Positions 33,088 to 42,236 are shown, counted from the stretch's first letter. The stretch is 64,000 bases of DNA from Panacibacter ginsenosidivorans (GCF_007971225.1 NZ_CP042435.1:4777501-4841500); one strand, 5' to 3'. Notes: generated by a model from the sequence alone, not told the origin. Program-made: numbers and translations.

Positions 33088-34254
33088 TCATAGTTTAAAT
33101 GTATCAGCAAAATGTTCATCTTTTACTTCTTTTGCTGCACACTTGCTTCCAATATCATAGAGTTCAAACCTGCTGTCTGCATTGCTCATTTCAACAAGAC
33201 CATCTATTTCTTTCTGCGTATAAGTTTTATTCATTAATGGGTTTAATGTATCTGCGTCAAGCCATGTATTGTAACGCAGATAGGTAAGCAGTCCGCCATC
33301 TTTTTTTACATTGCCTATATAATCATTTTCCAGTTTGCCGATCTCTCCGTCTATTTCCCATGCAGTTGGTGAATTGGAGAACCATTGCAGTAATATCTGG
33401 TTGTTCCAGCTGGCATCCTGCATAAACATATCTGGTAGCTGTTGTGCCCATTTAAGAATATTATTTTTCTTCACATTCTCCGGAATTTCTTTCCACCTGC
33501 TCATGCCCGTGCCTACAGATACCAGTAATAAATTATCAGCACCCCATTTCCATTTAAAAGGAAAGCCCTGTAAAGTTGCAACCATCAATAGTTGCATTGA
33601 AGCGTTATTATGCATGCTTACACCGCCATCTACGAATGCTGCCTGGCTTAAGCCCCCACCCACATCAATTATTTGCGGCAGAAAATAAGAAGGCGCTGCA
33701 GAGCTTGCCCTTACTGCCTTCCAGAGCGGTATGTCTTTATTCATTCCATCCGCACTATTGTAATACCTCCCGCCGGGATGGTTAATGAGCGGCCATACAC
33801 TGTTAGTGTCTGCACGTTTTGCAACAATACATAAACCTGTTTTTATGCGATCTGCGTCACCAAGCGTGATGTCTCCAAAAACTTTTTGCAGTTGTTCTTC
33901 CAAAGGCTTTTCGTTGTATGCTGCTTTTATAAGATCATCTATCTGAAATATTTTCCACCACTTGTATTTCTTCGCAAATATTTGTGCACCAAGATCCATG
34001 TACATATTCTTTATTTCATCCACACTCATACCAATGGCAAGGCAGGAAGCAATGATAGAGCCGGTGCTGGTGCCGCCAATAAGATCAAAATAATCACTCA
34101 GCCTGAAATTTTTATCATTGCCATTTTGTTTGCGCAAAATATTTTCTATGCGCTGCAGATAGCCAAGTGATAATGCGCCGCGGATACCACCGCCATCTAA
34201 TGCAAGCATACGTTTTGGAGCAGTTTTGTTGGATAAATGTTCCTGGAGTGTCAT
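33088..34254 (-). CDS. Patatin-like phospholipase
   Basis: 388 aa. Patatins are Ser-Asp lipases; in anti-phage systems they destroy the host membrane. Seen: oxyanion loop DGGGIRG (residues 20-26), nucleophile elbow GTSTG with Ser63, and the second catalytic residue Asp209 in FVDGG. No signal peptide or membrane segment, as for CapV-type effectors. First gene of a three-gene minus-strand operon (patatin, DUF4071, macro-TIR). The long 688-nt upstream gap contains a repeat copy and should hold the promoter, though I could not fix a -7 box with confidence. Confidence 0.92.
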   Translation of the reverse strand: MTLQEHLSNKTAPKRMLALDGGGIRGALSLGYLQRIENILRKQNGNDKNFRLSDYFDLIGGTSTGSIIASCLAIGMSVDEIKNMYMDLGAQIFAKKYKWWKIFQIDDLIKAAYNEKPLEEQLQKVFGDITLGDADRIKTGLCIVAKRADTNSVWPLINHPGGRYYNSADGMNKDIPLWKAVRASSAAPSYFLPQIIDVGGGLSQAAFVDGGVSMHNNASMQLLMVATLQGFPFKWKWGADNLLLVSVGTGMSRWKEIPENVKKNNILKWAQQLPDMFMQDASWNNQILLQWFSNSPTAWEIDGEIGKLENDYIGNVKKDGGLLTYLRYNTWLDADTLNPLMNKTYTQKEIDGLVEMSNADSRFELYDIGSKCAAKEVKDEHFADTFKL

Positions 34255-34332
34255 GGTGTTTTAATTTATTTGTAAGCAATACGGACATATAAATTACAGA
34301 TGTTTTTCAGTGATAAGAAATTTTTTTATGGG

Positions 34333-34381
34333 CCCGGCTGCACTAATGCTTGTGATCGCCTGTTGCGTCGCACACTTGTAC
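34333..34381 (+). repeat. Repeat subtype A with left flank
   Basis: CCCGGCT at 34333, gatcgcct before the core, and GTTGCGTCGCACACTTGTAC at 34362-34381. No reversed partner within 500 nt. Together with the reversed B at 30316 it brackets the patatin/TIR operon. Confidence 0.8.
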
Positions 34382-34942
34382 ATTATAAAATTCGAATGGG
34401 CAATCAACAGTAATAAAGAACAATAAAAAGAGTAATTAAGATCTTTGGATCAGTAACTTTTTAATTAAGCTTAAAATATATTCTAATAACCTATGTAAAA
34501 TATTAATCATTAAGGCAGGATTATATAATTTAAAGATTTATTTATATCTTGCCCTCTGTACAACCTGTATGCCTGTTAAAACAACGTAGACCCTGGAAAG
34601 TATTCATATCAAACTTTGTCTGCACTCGTTGTCAACGGTATCTCAATTTGTACTTGGTTTAATTTTTGTAGTTAGAAATTGCTGATACATTGCTATTGAT
34701 TATTGCACCCTCTTTTTCCTATCCAATATACCTCTTGTTTTTTGAACGTTAGATAAAGTATCTGATAAAATTGCAATGACCTTTTGAATGTACTTGGCAT
34801 TTTTTAATACAAAACTTTTTGATGACTATGGCGGTAGTCCGTCTATATGTACTTTTACTAAAATAATAACTGCGAAAACAGTACCCTGTTGTTGCTTTAT
34901 ATACTAATAATCCTTAACTAAAAGTTTTTAAACGAAATTTTT
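34382..34942. other. Long gene-free leader before the sulfatase gene
   Basis: 561 nt, AT-rich, no convincing frame. A -7-like box TATCTTG at 34545-34551 would give a leader of about 390 nt, or a small RNA. No terminator-like hairpin before the sulfatase start. Confidence 0.35.
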
Positions 34943-37111
34943 ATGAAAAAAACTCTATGTAATGTATTGTTATTAATACTTTATTGTTCAACACCTTTAT
35001 TCCTGCATGCACAACAAAAACCAAATGTAATTTTTATTGGTATTGATGATCTGGGTACCGTATTCGATGCTTATGGCAATGCAGATGTTCCCTGCCCCAA
35101 TTTTGCACGCATGGCACAACATGGCACCATGTTCAGGCGTGTTTATTGCCAGTATGCCCTATGCAGCCCCAGCCGTGCTTCTTTATTAAGCGGCAAAAGA
35201 CCAAACTCTACCGGTGTAATTAATAATGGTACAAGTATCCGCACCAACCTTGGAGCTGATTATAAGTTTTTACCTGAGTATTTTCAAAGTAATGGGTACT
35301 ATACCGGAAAATTTGGTAAAATGACTTGTGGGCATGAAGAAGAAATTGCCTGGAATTATGTGTATGATAGTGCTATAGGCGATGGAATACAAAATATAGG
35401 AGGTACCCCCCATTGGTGGATCGATACTTTACACAAGAGTACCATGAGTAACAACTACGGATTATTTGTAAGCAGTATGATACAAAAAATGAGAGAACCA
35501 AGAAGTAACCCTTATTTTTTTGGATTGGGGATCGGGGTGCATAATGAATTTACTCCAAACCTTGCTGCATGGAATAAAATAGGTGATAATACAGTGCAGC
35601 AACTTTTACCGGTTGATATTGATACAACGTATACCAATGTTTATGGTAATGGATCAGCAAACATTACTCTGCCAAATACTCCTGCCAATGATCAGGATGA
35701 TATACCTGCTCCTGCTTTAAAAAACCTCCAGGTATATCCAACAGATGTATGGAAAAATATACGCCATGCGTATTACGGTGAAATTATCCAGGAAGATTCA
35801 TTACTAGGTGTGGTGTTAGATGAGCTTGACAGAACAAACGCGTGGCAAAATACTGTTGTGGTATTCTGGAGCGACCATGGTATCCAAACGGGCGAACATA
35901 ATGGATTATGGTTTAAACAAACATTATTTGAAGGGGCACTTCGTGTGCCAATGGTTATTTGTGCACCAGGAAAATCTAAAGGTCTTATTCATGAGAGCCC
36001 CGTTGAATTAGTAGATATTTATTCAACACTCTCAGAGTTGTGTGGATTGCCGGTACCTGCTGGTCAGGAAGGATCAAGCCTTGTGCCTGTTTTAGAAAAA
36101 CCAAATATACCATGGAAAAAAGCCGCTTTTGCACAAGTAAGGAGAGTTGACAGGCAAGGCAGCAGTGATACAACGCTTTCAGATGCTGTAAGAACAACGC
36201 AATATCATTATAACTCATGGGGAACAGCAGGGGAAGAACTATATGATGATCTCAATGATCCCGATGAATTTACGAACCTGGTTACAAATGCCGCTTATGC
36301 AAGTGTTTTAGATTCAATGCGAACATTGCTTGCCAATAACTGGCAGGGAGCTTTGCCACCAGTCTATACAAAGAGAACCTTTTACAGGGATAGCGATAGA
36401 GACAATTATGGTACAAGATTAGACACGGTTATTGCTTATTTTGCACCTGCAGGATATATAACAACACCCGGTGATTGTAATGATAATAATGCAAAAATAA
36501 ACCCTGGCGCAGCAGAGAAATCATGTAATGGTATAGATGATAACTGTAATGGCAGCGTTGATGAAAATAACCCTGTTCCAACGGTTACAGCTTCGGGGAG
36601 TCTTGATATTTGTACCACAGGCTCCGTTACCTTAACTACTAATGCGGGGAAAAATCTTACCTACCAATGGCGGAAAAATAGTGTAAATATTGCTGGCGCT
36701 ACGGCAATATCTTATACCGCAACCTCTGCCGGCAACTATACTGTTATTGTTACCAATACAAAGAAGAATTGTTCTGGCACTTCAGCAACTACTAAGGTTA
36801 CCAATTCCTGTGTTACAGGTTTAAATAGTGCAATTGCATCTTCTGTTATTACCACATCCCCTGTTAAACTTTCGGTTTATCCTAACCCTTCAAAGGGCAG
36901 TATTGCTGTTACCTGCAGCAGCAGTACAAATACTGTTCAGTTAAAGGTTTTTGATATAACGGGGAGAGCCGTATATATGAAGCAAGAGCAAAATGGAAAA
37001 GCAGTTAACACATTAAATCTTAATCTCTCAAATCTCAGGTCAGGCATGTATTATTTGGAAGTAAATGATGGAGGATTAAAACAACGGACGATGTTTGTAA
37101 TAGCAAGATAA
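34943..37111 (+). CDS. Sulfatase with MopE-like, Ig-like and T9SS sorting domains
   Basis: 722 aa. Signal peptide (MKKTLCNVLLLILYCSTPLF, cut near LHA-QQ). Type I sulfatase core to about residue 460: metal Asp35/Asp36 in GIDDLG, Cys74 in CSPSRASLLSGKRP, the site converted to formylglycine, and FWSDHGIQTGEHN for the second metal pair. Then a MopE-like Asp-rich motif (GDCNDNNAKINPGA, CNGIDDNCNGSVDE, about residues 513-542), an Ig-like domain (LTYQWRKNSVNIAGA), and a T9SS type A sorting domain (LSVYPNPSKGSI to the end). Likely a secreted or surface enzyme removing sulfate from polysaccharides; iduronate-2-sulfatase-like arrangement. Monocistronic, with a strong terminator after it. Confidence 0.93.
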   Translation: MKKTLCNVLLLILYCSTPLFLHAQQKPNVIFIGIDDLGTVFDAYGNADVPCPNFARMAQHGTMFRRVYCQYALCSPSRASLLSGKRPNSTGVINNGTSIRTNLGADYKFLPEYFQSNGYYTGKFGKMTCGHEEEIAWNYVYDSAIGDGIQNIGGTPHWWIDTLHKSTMSNNYGLFVSSMIQKMREPRSNPYFFGLGIGVHNEFTPNLAAWNKIGDNTVQQLLPVDIDTTYTNVYGNGSANITLPNTPANDQDDIPAPALKNLQVYPTDVWKNIRHAYYGEIIQEDSLLGVVLDELDRTNAWQNTVVVFWSDHGIQTGEHNGLWFKQTLFEGALRVPMVICAPGKSKGLIHESPVELVDIYSTLSELCGLPVPAGQEGSSLVPVLEKPNIPWKKAAFAQVRRVDRQGSSDTTLSDAVRTTQYHYNSWGTAGEELYDDLNDPDEFTNLVTNAAYASVLDSMRTLLANNWQGALPPVYTKRTFYRDSDRDNYGTRLDTVIAYFAPAGYITTPGDCNDNNAKINPGAAEKSCNGIDDNCNGSVDENNPVPTVTASGSLDICTTGSVTLTTNAGKNLTYQWRKNSVNIAGATAISYTATSAGNYTVIVTNTKKNCSGTSATTKVTNSCVTGLNSAIASSVITTSPVKLSVYPNPSKGSIAVTCSSSTNTVQLKVFDITGRAVYMKQEQNGKAVNTLNLNLSNLRSGMYYLEVNDGGLKQRTMFVIAR

Positions 37112-37130
37112 TGTTGATGTGAAGAATTTT

Positions 37131-37166
37131 AAAGGCCGCTATGCTAAATGTAGCGGCCTTTTATTT
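37131..37166 (+). terminator. Intrinsic terminator after sulfatase gene
   Basis: aaaggccgcta/tagcggcctttt stem with a short loop, followed by atttttc. Confidence 0.85.
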
Positions 37167-37216
37167 TTCAGAAAACAATATAATATACCGAACACCTGCA
37201 CCTCTATTAAACTTTT

Positions 37217-37352
37217 GTTGCGTCGCACTCTTGTACTGAAAAGCAGCTATTAGCCTGAAGCTGAGAGTAATTGTGTTTTGTTAGAAGCCCAAATAGTTTT
37301 GAACGTACAAGTGAGTGACACAATAGTCGATGCCACACGGTTCAAAAGCCGG
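37217..37352. repeat. A/B repeat pair before rpmI
   Basis: A copy GTTGCGTCGCACTCTTGTAC at 37217-37236, reversed B copy at 37305-37324 ending acaat, then gtcgatgcca and AGCCGG at 37347. Fills most of the 330-nt gap between the sulfatase and rpmI genes. Confidence 0.85.
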
Positions 37353-37377
37353 CAACCAAAAGAAAAACCTTCAAATC

Positions 37378-37408
37378 TTGGCAGTAAAGCATTTAATCCC
37401 TACTTTTG
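37378..37408 (+). promoter_or_regulatory. Promoter of rpmI-rplT
   Basis: -7 box TACTTTTG (37401-37408) with TTG about 20 nt upstream (37378). A small hairpin TCCCGAA/TTCGGGA follows at 37439-37456 in the leader and might be part of an L20 autoregulatory site (weak). Confidence 0.55.
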
Positions 37409-37490
37409 CCGCCCATTTCCCGTATGGCTCTACAAGGGTCCCGAATGTTTCGGGAACGCCGGCAGGGAGTAATCGATAAGATTATTAAAT

Positions 37491-37688
37491 ATGCCAAAAG
37501 TAAAAACAAACTCCAGCGCAAAGAAGCGCTTTAAGGTGACAGGCACAGGCGAGATCACCTTTCAGAAAGCATTTAAACGTCACATTCTTACAAAAAAATC
37601 AAAAAAACGCAAAAGGGCCCTTAGAAAAGATGGTGTTGTTGGCGCCGCTAACAAGGATTTTGTTATGCGTTTATTACGTTTAAAGTAA
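37491..37688 (+). CDS. rpmI: 50S ribosomal protein L35
   Basis: 65 aa, full length. Typical start [20 protein letters not shown] and the very basic middle [17 protein letters not shown] component of the large ribosomal subunit. It precedes rplT by 83 nt, the usual order, and shares its promoter. infC, which stands before rpmI in many bacteria, is not in the upstream DNA here; that space holds a repeat pair. Confidence 0.97.
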   Translation: MPKVKTNSSAKKRFKVTGTGEITFQKAFKRHILTKKSKKRKRALRKDGVVGAANKDFVMRLLRLK

Positions 37689-37771
37689 AACGCATTTAAC
37701 CGGAAACAAAATTTAAAATCATCATTTTGGAACAGAAAAGTCTGCAATCCAAGATCTAAAATAACTACATT

Positions 37772-38116
37772 ATGCCTCGTTCAAAAAATGCCGTTGCTTC
37801 AAGGGCAAGAAGAAAAAGAATACTTAAGCAGGCCAAAGGTTTTTATGGCAAGCGTAAGAATGTATATACCGTTGCGAAGAACATCGTTGAAAAAGGTCAG
37901 ACCTACAGCTATGTTGGCCGTAAATTGAAAAAACGTGAATACCGCCAGTTGTGGATTGCACGTATCAATGCTGCTGTAAGAGAAGAAGGAATTACTTATA
38001 GTGAATTCATCAATAAGCTTAGCGTAAAGGGTTTGGATATTAACCGAAAAATGCTGGCTGATCTTGCTATGAACGAACCTGCAAGCTTTAAAGCATTGGT
38101 TGCATCAGTTAAGTAA
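37772..38116 (+). CDS. rplT: 50S ribosomal protein L20
   Basis: 114 aa, full length. [20 protein letters not shown] then [17 protein letters not shown] and the [11 protein letters not shown] block are diagnostic. It binds 23S rRNA early in assembly, and in many bacteria represses its own operon. Second gene after rpmI; a terminator follows 21 nt later. Confidence 0.97.
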   Translation: MPRSKNAVASRARRKRILKQAKGFYGKRKNVYTVAKNIVEKGQTYSYVGRKLKKREYRQLWIARINAAVREEGITYSEFINKLSVKGLDINRKMLADLAMNEPASFKALVASVK

Positions 38117-38137
38117 ATGAAATAATTTATATCATAT

Positions 38138-38172
38138 AAAACCGGGTGGTCAATGGCTCCCGGTTTTTTTTA
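38138..38172 (+). terminator. Intrinsic terminator after rplT
   Basis: aaaaccggg/cccggtttttttt with a 13-nt loop. Confidence 0.85.
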
Positions 38173-38194
38173 TGTTGTGATAATTTCAAACGAT

Positions 38195-38202
38195 TATTTT
38201 TG
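38195..38202 (+). promoter_or_regulatory. -7 box (TATTTTTG) before speA
   Basis: Matches TAnnTTTG, 43 nt before the ATG at 38245. Confidence 0.5.
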
Positions 38203-38244
38203 TGCGTTCAAATTTTCTTTTTACAATATAACTAACCCGAAGGG

Positions 38245-39696
38245 ATGAACAATTCTTACACCTCACTGGTGAAGCAAACCTTCCACTTTCCGCAGGAAGA
38301 CTTTGATATTGGAGACGATAACTACCTTGAGTTTAACGGGCTTGACCTGAAAGCTTTGATTGAGAAATATGGTACGCCCATGAAACTTAGTTATTTACCC
38401 AAGATAGGTATGCAGATAAACAAGGCTAAAAAGATGTTTGCAGATGCTATGAAAAAGCACAAATACGAAGGCAAATATTTTTATTGTTATTGTACCAAGA
38501 GTTCGCATTTCTCTTTTGTGGTAGAAGAAGCGCTGAAACATGAAATTCATTTAGAGACCTCTTATGCTTATGACATTGAGATTATCAATAAGCTATACCA
38601 GCGCAGGAAGATCAATAAAGATATTTTTATTATCTGCAACGGATTTAAGCAGAAAGGTTACACCTCAAGAATTGCAAAACTCATTAATTCAGGTTTCAAA
38701 AATGTAATACCTGTTTTGGACAATAAAGATGAGTTACAGGCCTATAAGCGCAGCGTAAAGCAACCATTTAAACTGGGAATCAGAATAGCTGCTGAGGAAG
38801 AACCAACGTTTCCTTTTTATACTTCAAGACTTGGCATAAGAGCGAAAGATATATTGGAATTTTATGTTGACAATATTGAAGGTTATGAAGATAAGTTCCA
38901 GTTAAAGATGTTGCACATCTTTTTGAACAAAGGTATTAAAGACGATATCTATTACTGGAGCGAGTTAAACAAGATCATTAACCTTTATTGCCAGCTAAAA
39001 AAGATATGCCCCGAACTTGATTCAATAAATATTGGCGGTGGTTTTCCCATAAAACATTCACTTGGCTTTGAATATGATTACCAGTTCATGATCAACGAGA
39101 TTGTTGGCAACATAAAAAAAGCGTGCAAAAAAGCGAATGTGCAAATGCCAAATATTTATACAGAATTTGGCAGCTACACTGTTGGCGAAAGTATGGCGCA
39201 CATCTATAGCGTAATTGCGCAAAAAGTGCAGAACGACCGCGAAACCTGGTACATGATCGATTCTTCTTTCATTACAACTTTGCCGGATACATGGGGCATA
39301 GGAGAGAAGTTTCTAATGCTGCCTATTAACAAATGGGAAAATGAGTACCAACGCGTAGTGCTTGGTGGCATTACATGTGATAGTCATGATTACTACGATT
39401 CGGAAGAGCACATTAATGAAGTGTTTCTGCCAAAAATTTCAGAAGGTAATGGCATGACTCAGCCATACGGCATAAGCAATACAAGCACCGACAATAAGGA
39501 GCCACTTTACGTTGGGTTCTTTCATACAGGCGCTTACCAGGATCAGATCAGTGGTTACGGTGGTATAAAACATTGCCTTATTCCATCGCCAAAACATATC
39601 ATTGTTGGTCACGACAAAAATGGGAAGCTTGTAGATTGGGTGTATGCAAAAGAACAAACTGCACAAAGCATGTTAAAGATACTCGGCTATATGTAA
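38245..39696 (+). CDS. speA: Biosynthetic-type arginine decarboxylase (short form)
   Basis: 483 aa, shorter than the ~630-aa E. coli SpeA but normal for Bacteroidota. A PLP enzyme of the alanine-racemase/ornithine-decarboxylase fold that makes agmatine from arginine for polyamine synthesis. Seen: PLP Lys85 in FYCYCTKSSHFSF, phosphate-binding NIGGGFP, EFGSYTV, and the CDSHDYYD stretch that carries the active-site Cys and Asp from the partner subunit. It starts at the ATG 43 nt after a good -7 box. Single gene; the next is on the same strand 200 nt away with a repeat between. Confidence 0.9.
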   Translation: MNNSYTSLVKQTFHFPQEDFDIGDDNYLEFNGLDLKALIEKYGTPMKLSYLPKIGMQINKAKKMFADAMKKHKYEGKYFYCYCTKSSHFSFVVEEALKHEIHLETSYAYDIEIINKLYQRRKINKDIFIICNGFKQKGYTSRIAKLINSGFKNVIPVLDNKDELQAYKRSVKQPFKLGIRIAAEEEPTFPFYTSRLGIRAKDILEFYVDNIEGYEDKFQLKMLHIFLNKGIKDDIYYWSELNKIINLYCQLKKICPELDSINIGGGFPIKHSLGFEYDYQFMINEIVGNIKKACKKANVQMPNIYTEFGSYTVGESMAHIYSVIAQKVQNDRETWYMIDSSFITTLPDTWGIGEKFLMLPINKWENEYQRVVLGGITCDSHDYYDSEEHINEVFLPKISEGNGMTQPYGISNTSTDNKEPLYVGFFHTGAYQDQISGYGGIKHCLIPSPKHIIVGHDKNGKLVDWVYAKEQTAQSMLKILGYM

Positions 39697-39710
39697 ATTT
39701 ATTTTTATGA

Positions 39711-39760
39711 TACCGGCAAAGGTTCTCATGGCATCTTCGTTGCGTCGCAATCCGTTCATC
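39711..39760 (+). repeat. Degenerate repeat subtype A
   Basis: taccggca (39711), ggcatcttc, then GTTGCGTCGCAatccgttcatctgaag. The core matches for 11 nt and then drifts. Confidence 0.6.
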
Positions 39761-39897
39761 TGAAGTGCTTCTGGCATCATGAGTTTAAACACAAATTCCT
39801 TAAAATAATTTTCGAAGTCATCTGTTTACAGGTGACTTTTTTATGAATGGTTATTTACCTTGTATGTAATTAGCATACATTCATTAAAACATCCACC

Positions 39898-40350
39898 ATG
39901 AGAAAAATATCCCTGCTGGCCTTGGTTACTTGTTGTTTTTCGTATACAGTAAACGCCCAAACTGCTGAAGATTCAGTAAAGGCAGTCATCAATAGATTAT
40001 TTGATGCAATGCGCAATGCAGATAGTAAATCACTTACTGATTGCTTTGCAGATAGTGCAATATTGCAATCGGTTTCAAACAGGAATGATACAGTAAAAAT
40101 TTCAACAGACGCAGTAAAAGAATTTGCAGATTTTATTGCTACTGTAAAGAAAGGCGATGCAGATGAAAGAATAACTTTTGATGTAATAAGAATAGATGGG
40201 GCATTGGCCATTGCATGGACACCCTATAAATTTTACTACAAAGGAAATTTTAGTCACTGCGGCGCTGACTCGTACCAGCTTGTTCGCATAAATGGTTTGT
40301 GGAAGATTCAATACTTAATAGATACAAGAAGAAGAGATAATTGTAATTAG
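39898..40350 (+). CDS. Exported SnoaL/NTF2-like protein (DUF4440-like)
   Basis: 150 aa. Signal peptide MRKISLLALVTCCFSYTVNA, cut before QTAED. The mature protein is an NTF2-like alpha+beta barrel: helix EDSVKAVINRLFDAMRNADS, KSLTDCFADSAILQS, and strands ITFDVIRIDGALAIAWTPYKF and YQLVRINGLWKIQYLIDTRR. Members of this group are widespread periplasmic proteins of mostly unknown role, some with steroid-isomerase-like activity. No conserved catalytic pair can be named. Single gene. Confidence 0.78.
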   Translation: MRKISLLALVTCCFSYTVNAQTAEDSVKAVINRLFDAMRNADSKSLTDCFADSAILQSVSNRNDTVKISTDAVKEFADFIATVKKGDADERITFDVIRIDGALAIAWTPYKFYYKGNFSHCGADSYQLVRINGLWKIQYLIDTRRRDNCN

Positions 40351-40404
40351 CCGGCTTCAAAAAGCCAGGCAAGTGCTGTAATGAAAAGACACATTTGTAT
40401 ATTC

Positions 40405-40587
40405 CTATAATAGACACAGTATTACTGTGGCTAGTATTCCGGCATAAGCCAAACTGAGCCACAATAAATTTCTTTTAGCATAAAGAATATTATTTCTTTC
40501 TTTAAGCTTTATTTTTTCAAGGAATAATTGCCTTTCTAAAACCACAAAAGAAAATGGATCGTTACTTTTTAGTTCTTTGGTATACAT
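40405..40587 (-). CDS. Possible small C-tail membrane protein
   Basis: 60 aa: a charged N-terminal half (LFLEKIKLKERNNILYAKRN) and a C-terminal membrane segment (LLWLSLAYAGILATVILCLL). It lies alone in a 435-nt space and is not covered by another gene, but no family match is known to me and no clear promoter is seen, so it may be chance. Confidence 0.35.
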   Translation of the reverse strand: MYTKELKSNDPFSFVVLERQLFLEKIKLKERNNILYAKRNLLWLSLAYAGILATVILCLL

Positions 40588-40784
40588 AAACTGGTCAGAG
40601 TTTAAGAAACATATGGCAGCCTACAATTTACAGTTATATTTTATTTTTTATATAAAAAAACCTGTATAAGTAATTAACATATGTTAATAATGGTTGTGTA
40701 AAAAGCAATTGGTTTAATCGTTTTAAATTTTGCTTCGCATTTTATCTTCATTTTACTGCAGGTTTTAGCAACCTCAAATCCCTT

Positions 40785-40792
40785 ACTTTTGC
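40785..40792 (+). promoter_or_regulatory. -7 box (TACTTTTG) before CBS-domain PLP enzyme
   Basis: TACTTTTGC matches the Bacteroidota -7 box. The in-frame TTG at 40789 lies inside it, so translation must begin at the ATG at 40810. Confidence 0.6.
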
Positions 40793-40809
40793 CGCAAACA
40801 CTCGTTAGT

Positions 40810-42165
40810 ATGTGGCTAAATAATATTCTCGAAACCATTGGCAATACCCCGCTCATTAAACTGAATAAAATTGTAAAAGACATTCCGGCAACTGTGCTTG
40901 CAAAGGTGGATTATTTTAATCCAGGCAATTCAATAAAAGACCGAATGGCATTGAAGATGGTAGAGGTTGCAGAAAAAGAAGGTAAACTAAAACCTGGCGG
41001 TACTATCATTGAATGTACAAGTGGCAATACGGGCATGGGACTTGCTTTAGCGGCATGCGTAAAAGGTTACAAATGCATTTTTACTACAACTGATAAGCAG
41101 AGTAAAGAAAAGATGGATATTCTTAAAGCGGTAGGCGCAGAAGTAATTGTTTGCCCCACCAATGTAGAGCCTGATGATCCACGTAGTTATTATTCTGTTG
41201 CAAGAAGATTAGAAAAGGAAATCCCTAATTCTTATCTCTGCAATCAATATGACAATCTTGCAAATCGACTTGCACATTACGAAACAACGGGCCCCGAAAT
41301 ATGGAAGCAAACTGAAGGGAAAATAACACATTTTGTTTGCACTGCGGGAACAGGCGGCACGATCACCGGAACCGCCATGTATTTAAAAGAGCAGAATCCT
41401 GATATACAGGTTTGGGCAATTGATGTATATGGCTCATTGCTTACAAAATATTTCCGTACAGGTGAAGTGGATATGAATGAGGTGCATCCCTATATCAGCG
41501 AAGGTTTTGGGGAAGACTTTGTACCACAGAATTACGACATGAGTGTAATAGATCACTTCGAACAGGTAACAGATAAAGATGGTGCTATTATGGCACGTCG
41601 CATAGCAAAAGAAGAAGGTCTGTTTTGTGGATACAGCGCTGGTAGCTGCTTGCAGGGTTTAATGCAATTAAAAGATCGCCTGAAAAAGGATGATGTTGTC
41701 GTTTGTATTTTTCATGATCATGGTAGCCGCTATGTTGCAAAAATTTACAACGATCAATGGATGATGGAACGCGGCTTTCTCGATGTAAAAACGTTCAAAG
41801 ACATCGTCAATGCAAGAGCTCATAAAAAACTTATCACGGTTCAGCCCACACACACTGTTGCAGAAGCTGTAGAGCTTATGAAAAAATATGATATAGACCA
41901 GGTGCCGGTAATGAACGGAGAAGAGCCGGTTGGCGCAATTAGCGAGAATGGGTTGTTCAAAAAAGTATTTAGCGATCCTGAAATCAAAAACGCAACCATA
42001 CAGAGTGTTATTGAAACCCCTTATCCTGTCGTAGCTTTTGACACACCTGTTGAAAGACTGGGTAGCCTTATTACCAAAGAGAATGGCGCTGTGTTAGCGA
42101 AAGATGAAAAGGGAGATTATCATATTGTTACACGTTACGATGTAATACAAAGTCTTGCCAAATAA
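40810..42165 (+). CDS. PLP-dependent cystathionine beta-synthase-like enzyme with CBS pair
   Basis: 451 aa. Beta family PLP enzyme joined to two CBS domains, as in eukaryotic cystathionine beta-synthase. PLP Lys43 in NPGNSIKDRMALK, phosphate loop CTSGNTGMG, GTGGTITGTAMYLKEQ and SAGSCLQG. CBS domains from about residue 327 (ITVQPTHTVAEAVELMKK to VIQSLAK); these often bind adenosyl ligands. It could make cystathionine from homocysteine and serine or act as a cysteine synthase. ATG at 40810 was chosen because the earlier TTG sits in the promoter. Single gene. Confidence 0.88.
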   Translation: MWLNNILETIGNTPLIKLNKIVKDIPATVLAKVDYFNPGNSIKDRMALKMVEVAEKEGKLKPGGTIIECTSGNTGMGLALAACVKGYKCIFTTTDKQSKEKMDILKAVGAEVIVCPTNVEPDDPRSYYSVARRLEKEIPNSYLCNQYDNLANRLAHYETTGPEIWKQTEGKITHFVCTAGTGGTITGTAMYLKEQNPDIQVWAIDVYGSLLTKYFRTGEVDMNEVHPYISEGFGEDFVPQNYDMSVIDHFEQVTDKDGAIMARRIAKEEGLFCGYSAGSCLQGLMQLKDRLKKDDVVVCIFHDHGSRYVAKIYNDQWMMERGFLDVKTFKDIVNARAHKKLITVQPTHTVAEAVELMKKYDIDQVPVMNGEEPVGAISENGLFKKVFSDPEIKNATIQSVIETPYPVVAFDTPVERLGSLITKENGAVLAKDEKGDYHIVTRYDVIQSLAK

Positions 42166-42218
42166 AACCGCACGTTATAATTTCTTTTAGCCCTGCAGTG
42201 GTGATGCTATTAAACTTT

Positions 42219-42236
42219 GTTGCGTCGCACACTTCA
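42219..42236 (+). repeat. Repeat subtype A, truncated
   Basis: GTTGCGTCGCACACTTca, cut before the last bases. With the reversed copy at 43584 it brackets the acyltransferase gene. Confidence 0.65.

Noticed and set aside
30376-34254. CBASS or Thoeris as the name of the patatin/TIR operon
   Set aside because: No CD-NTase, SAVED or ThsA-like gene is adjacent, so neither name is supported.
37278-37472. 64-codon frame before rpmI
   Set aside because: Covers the B repeat and the rpmI promoter; coding is not plausible.
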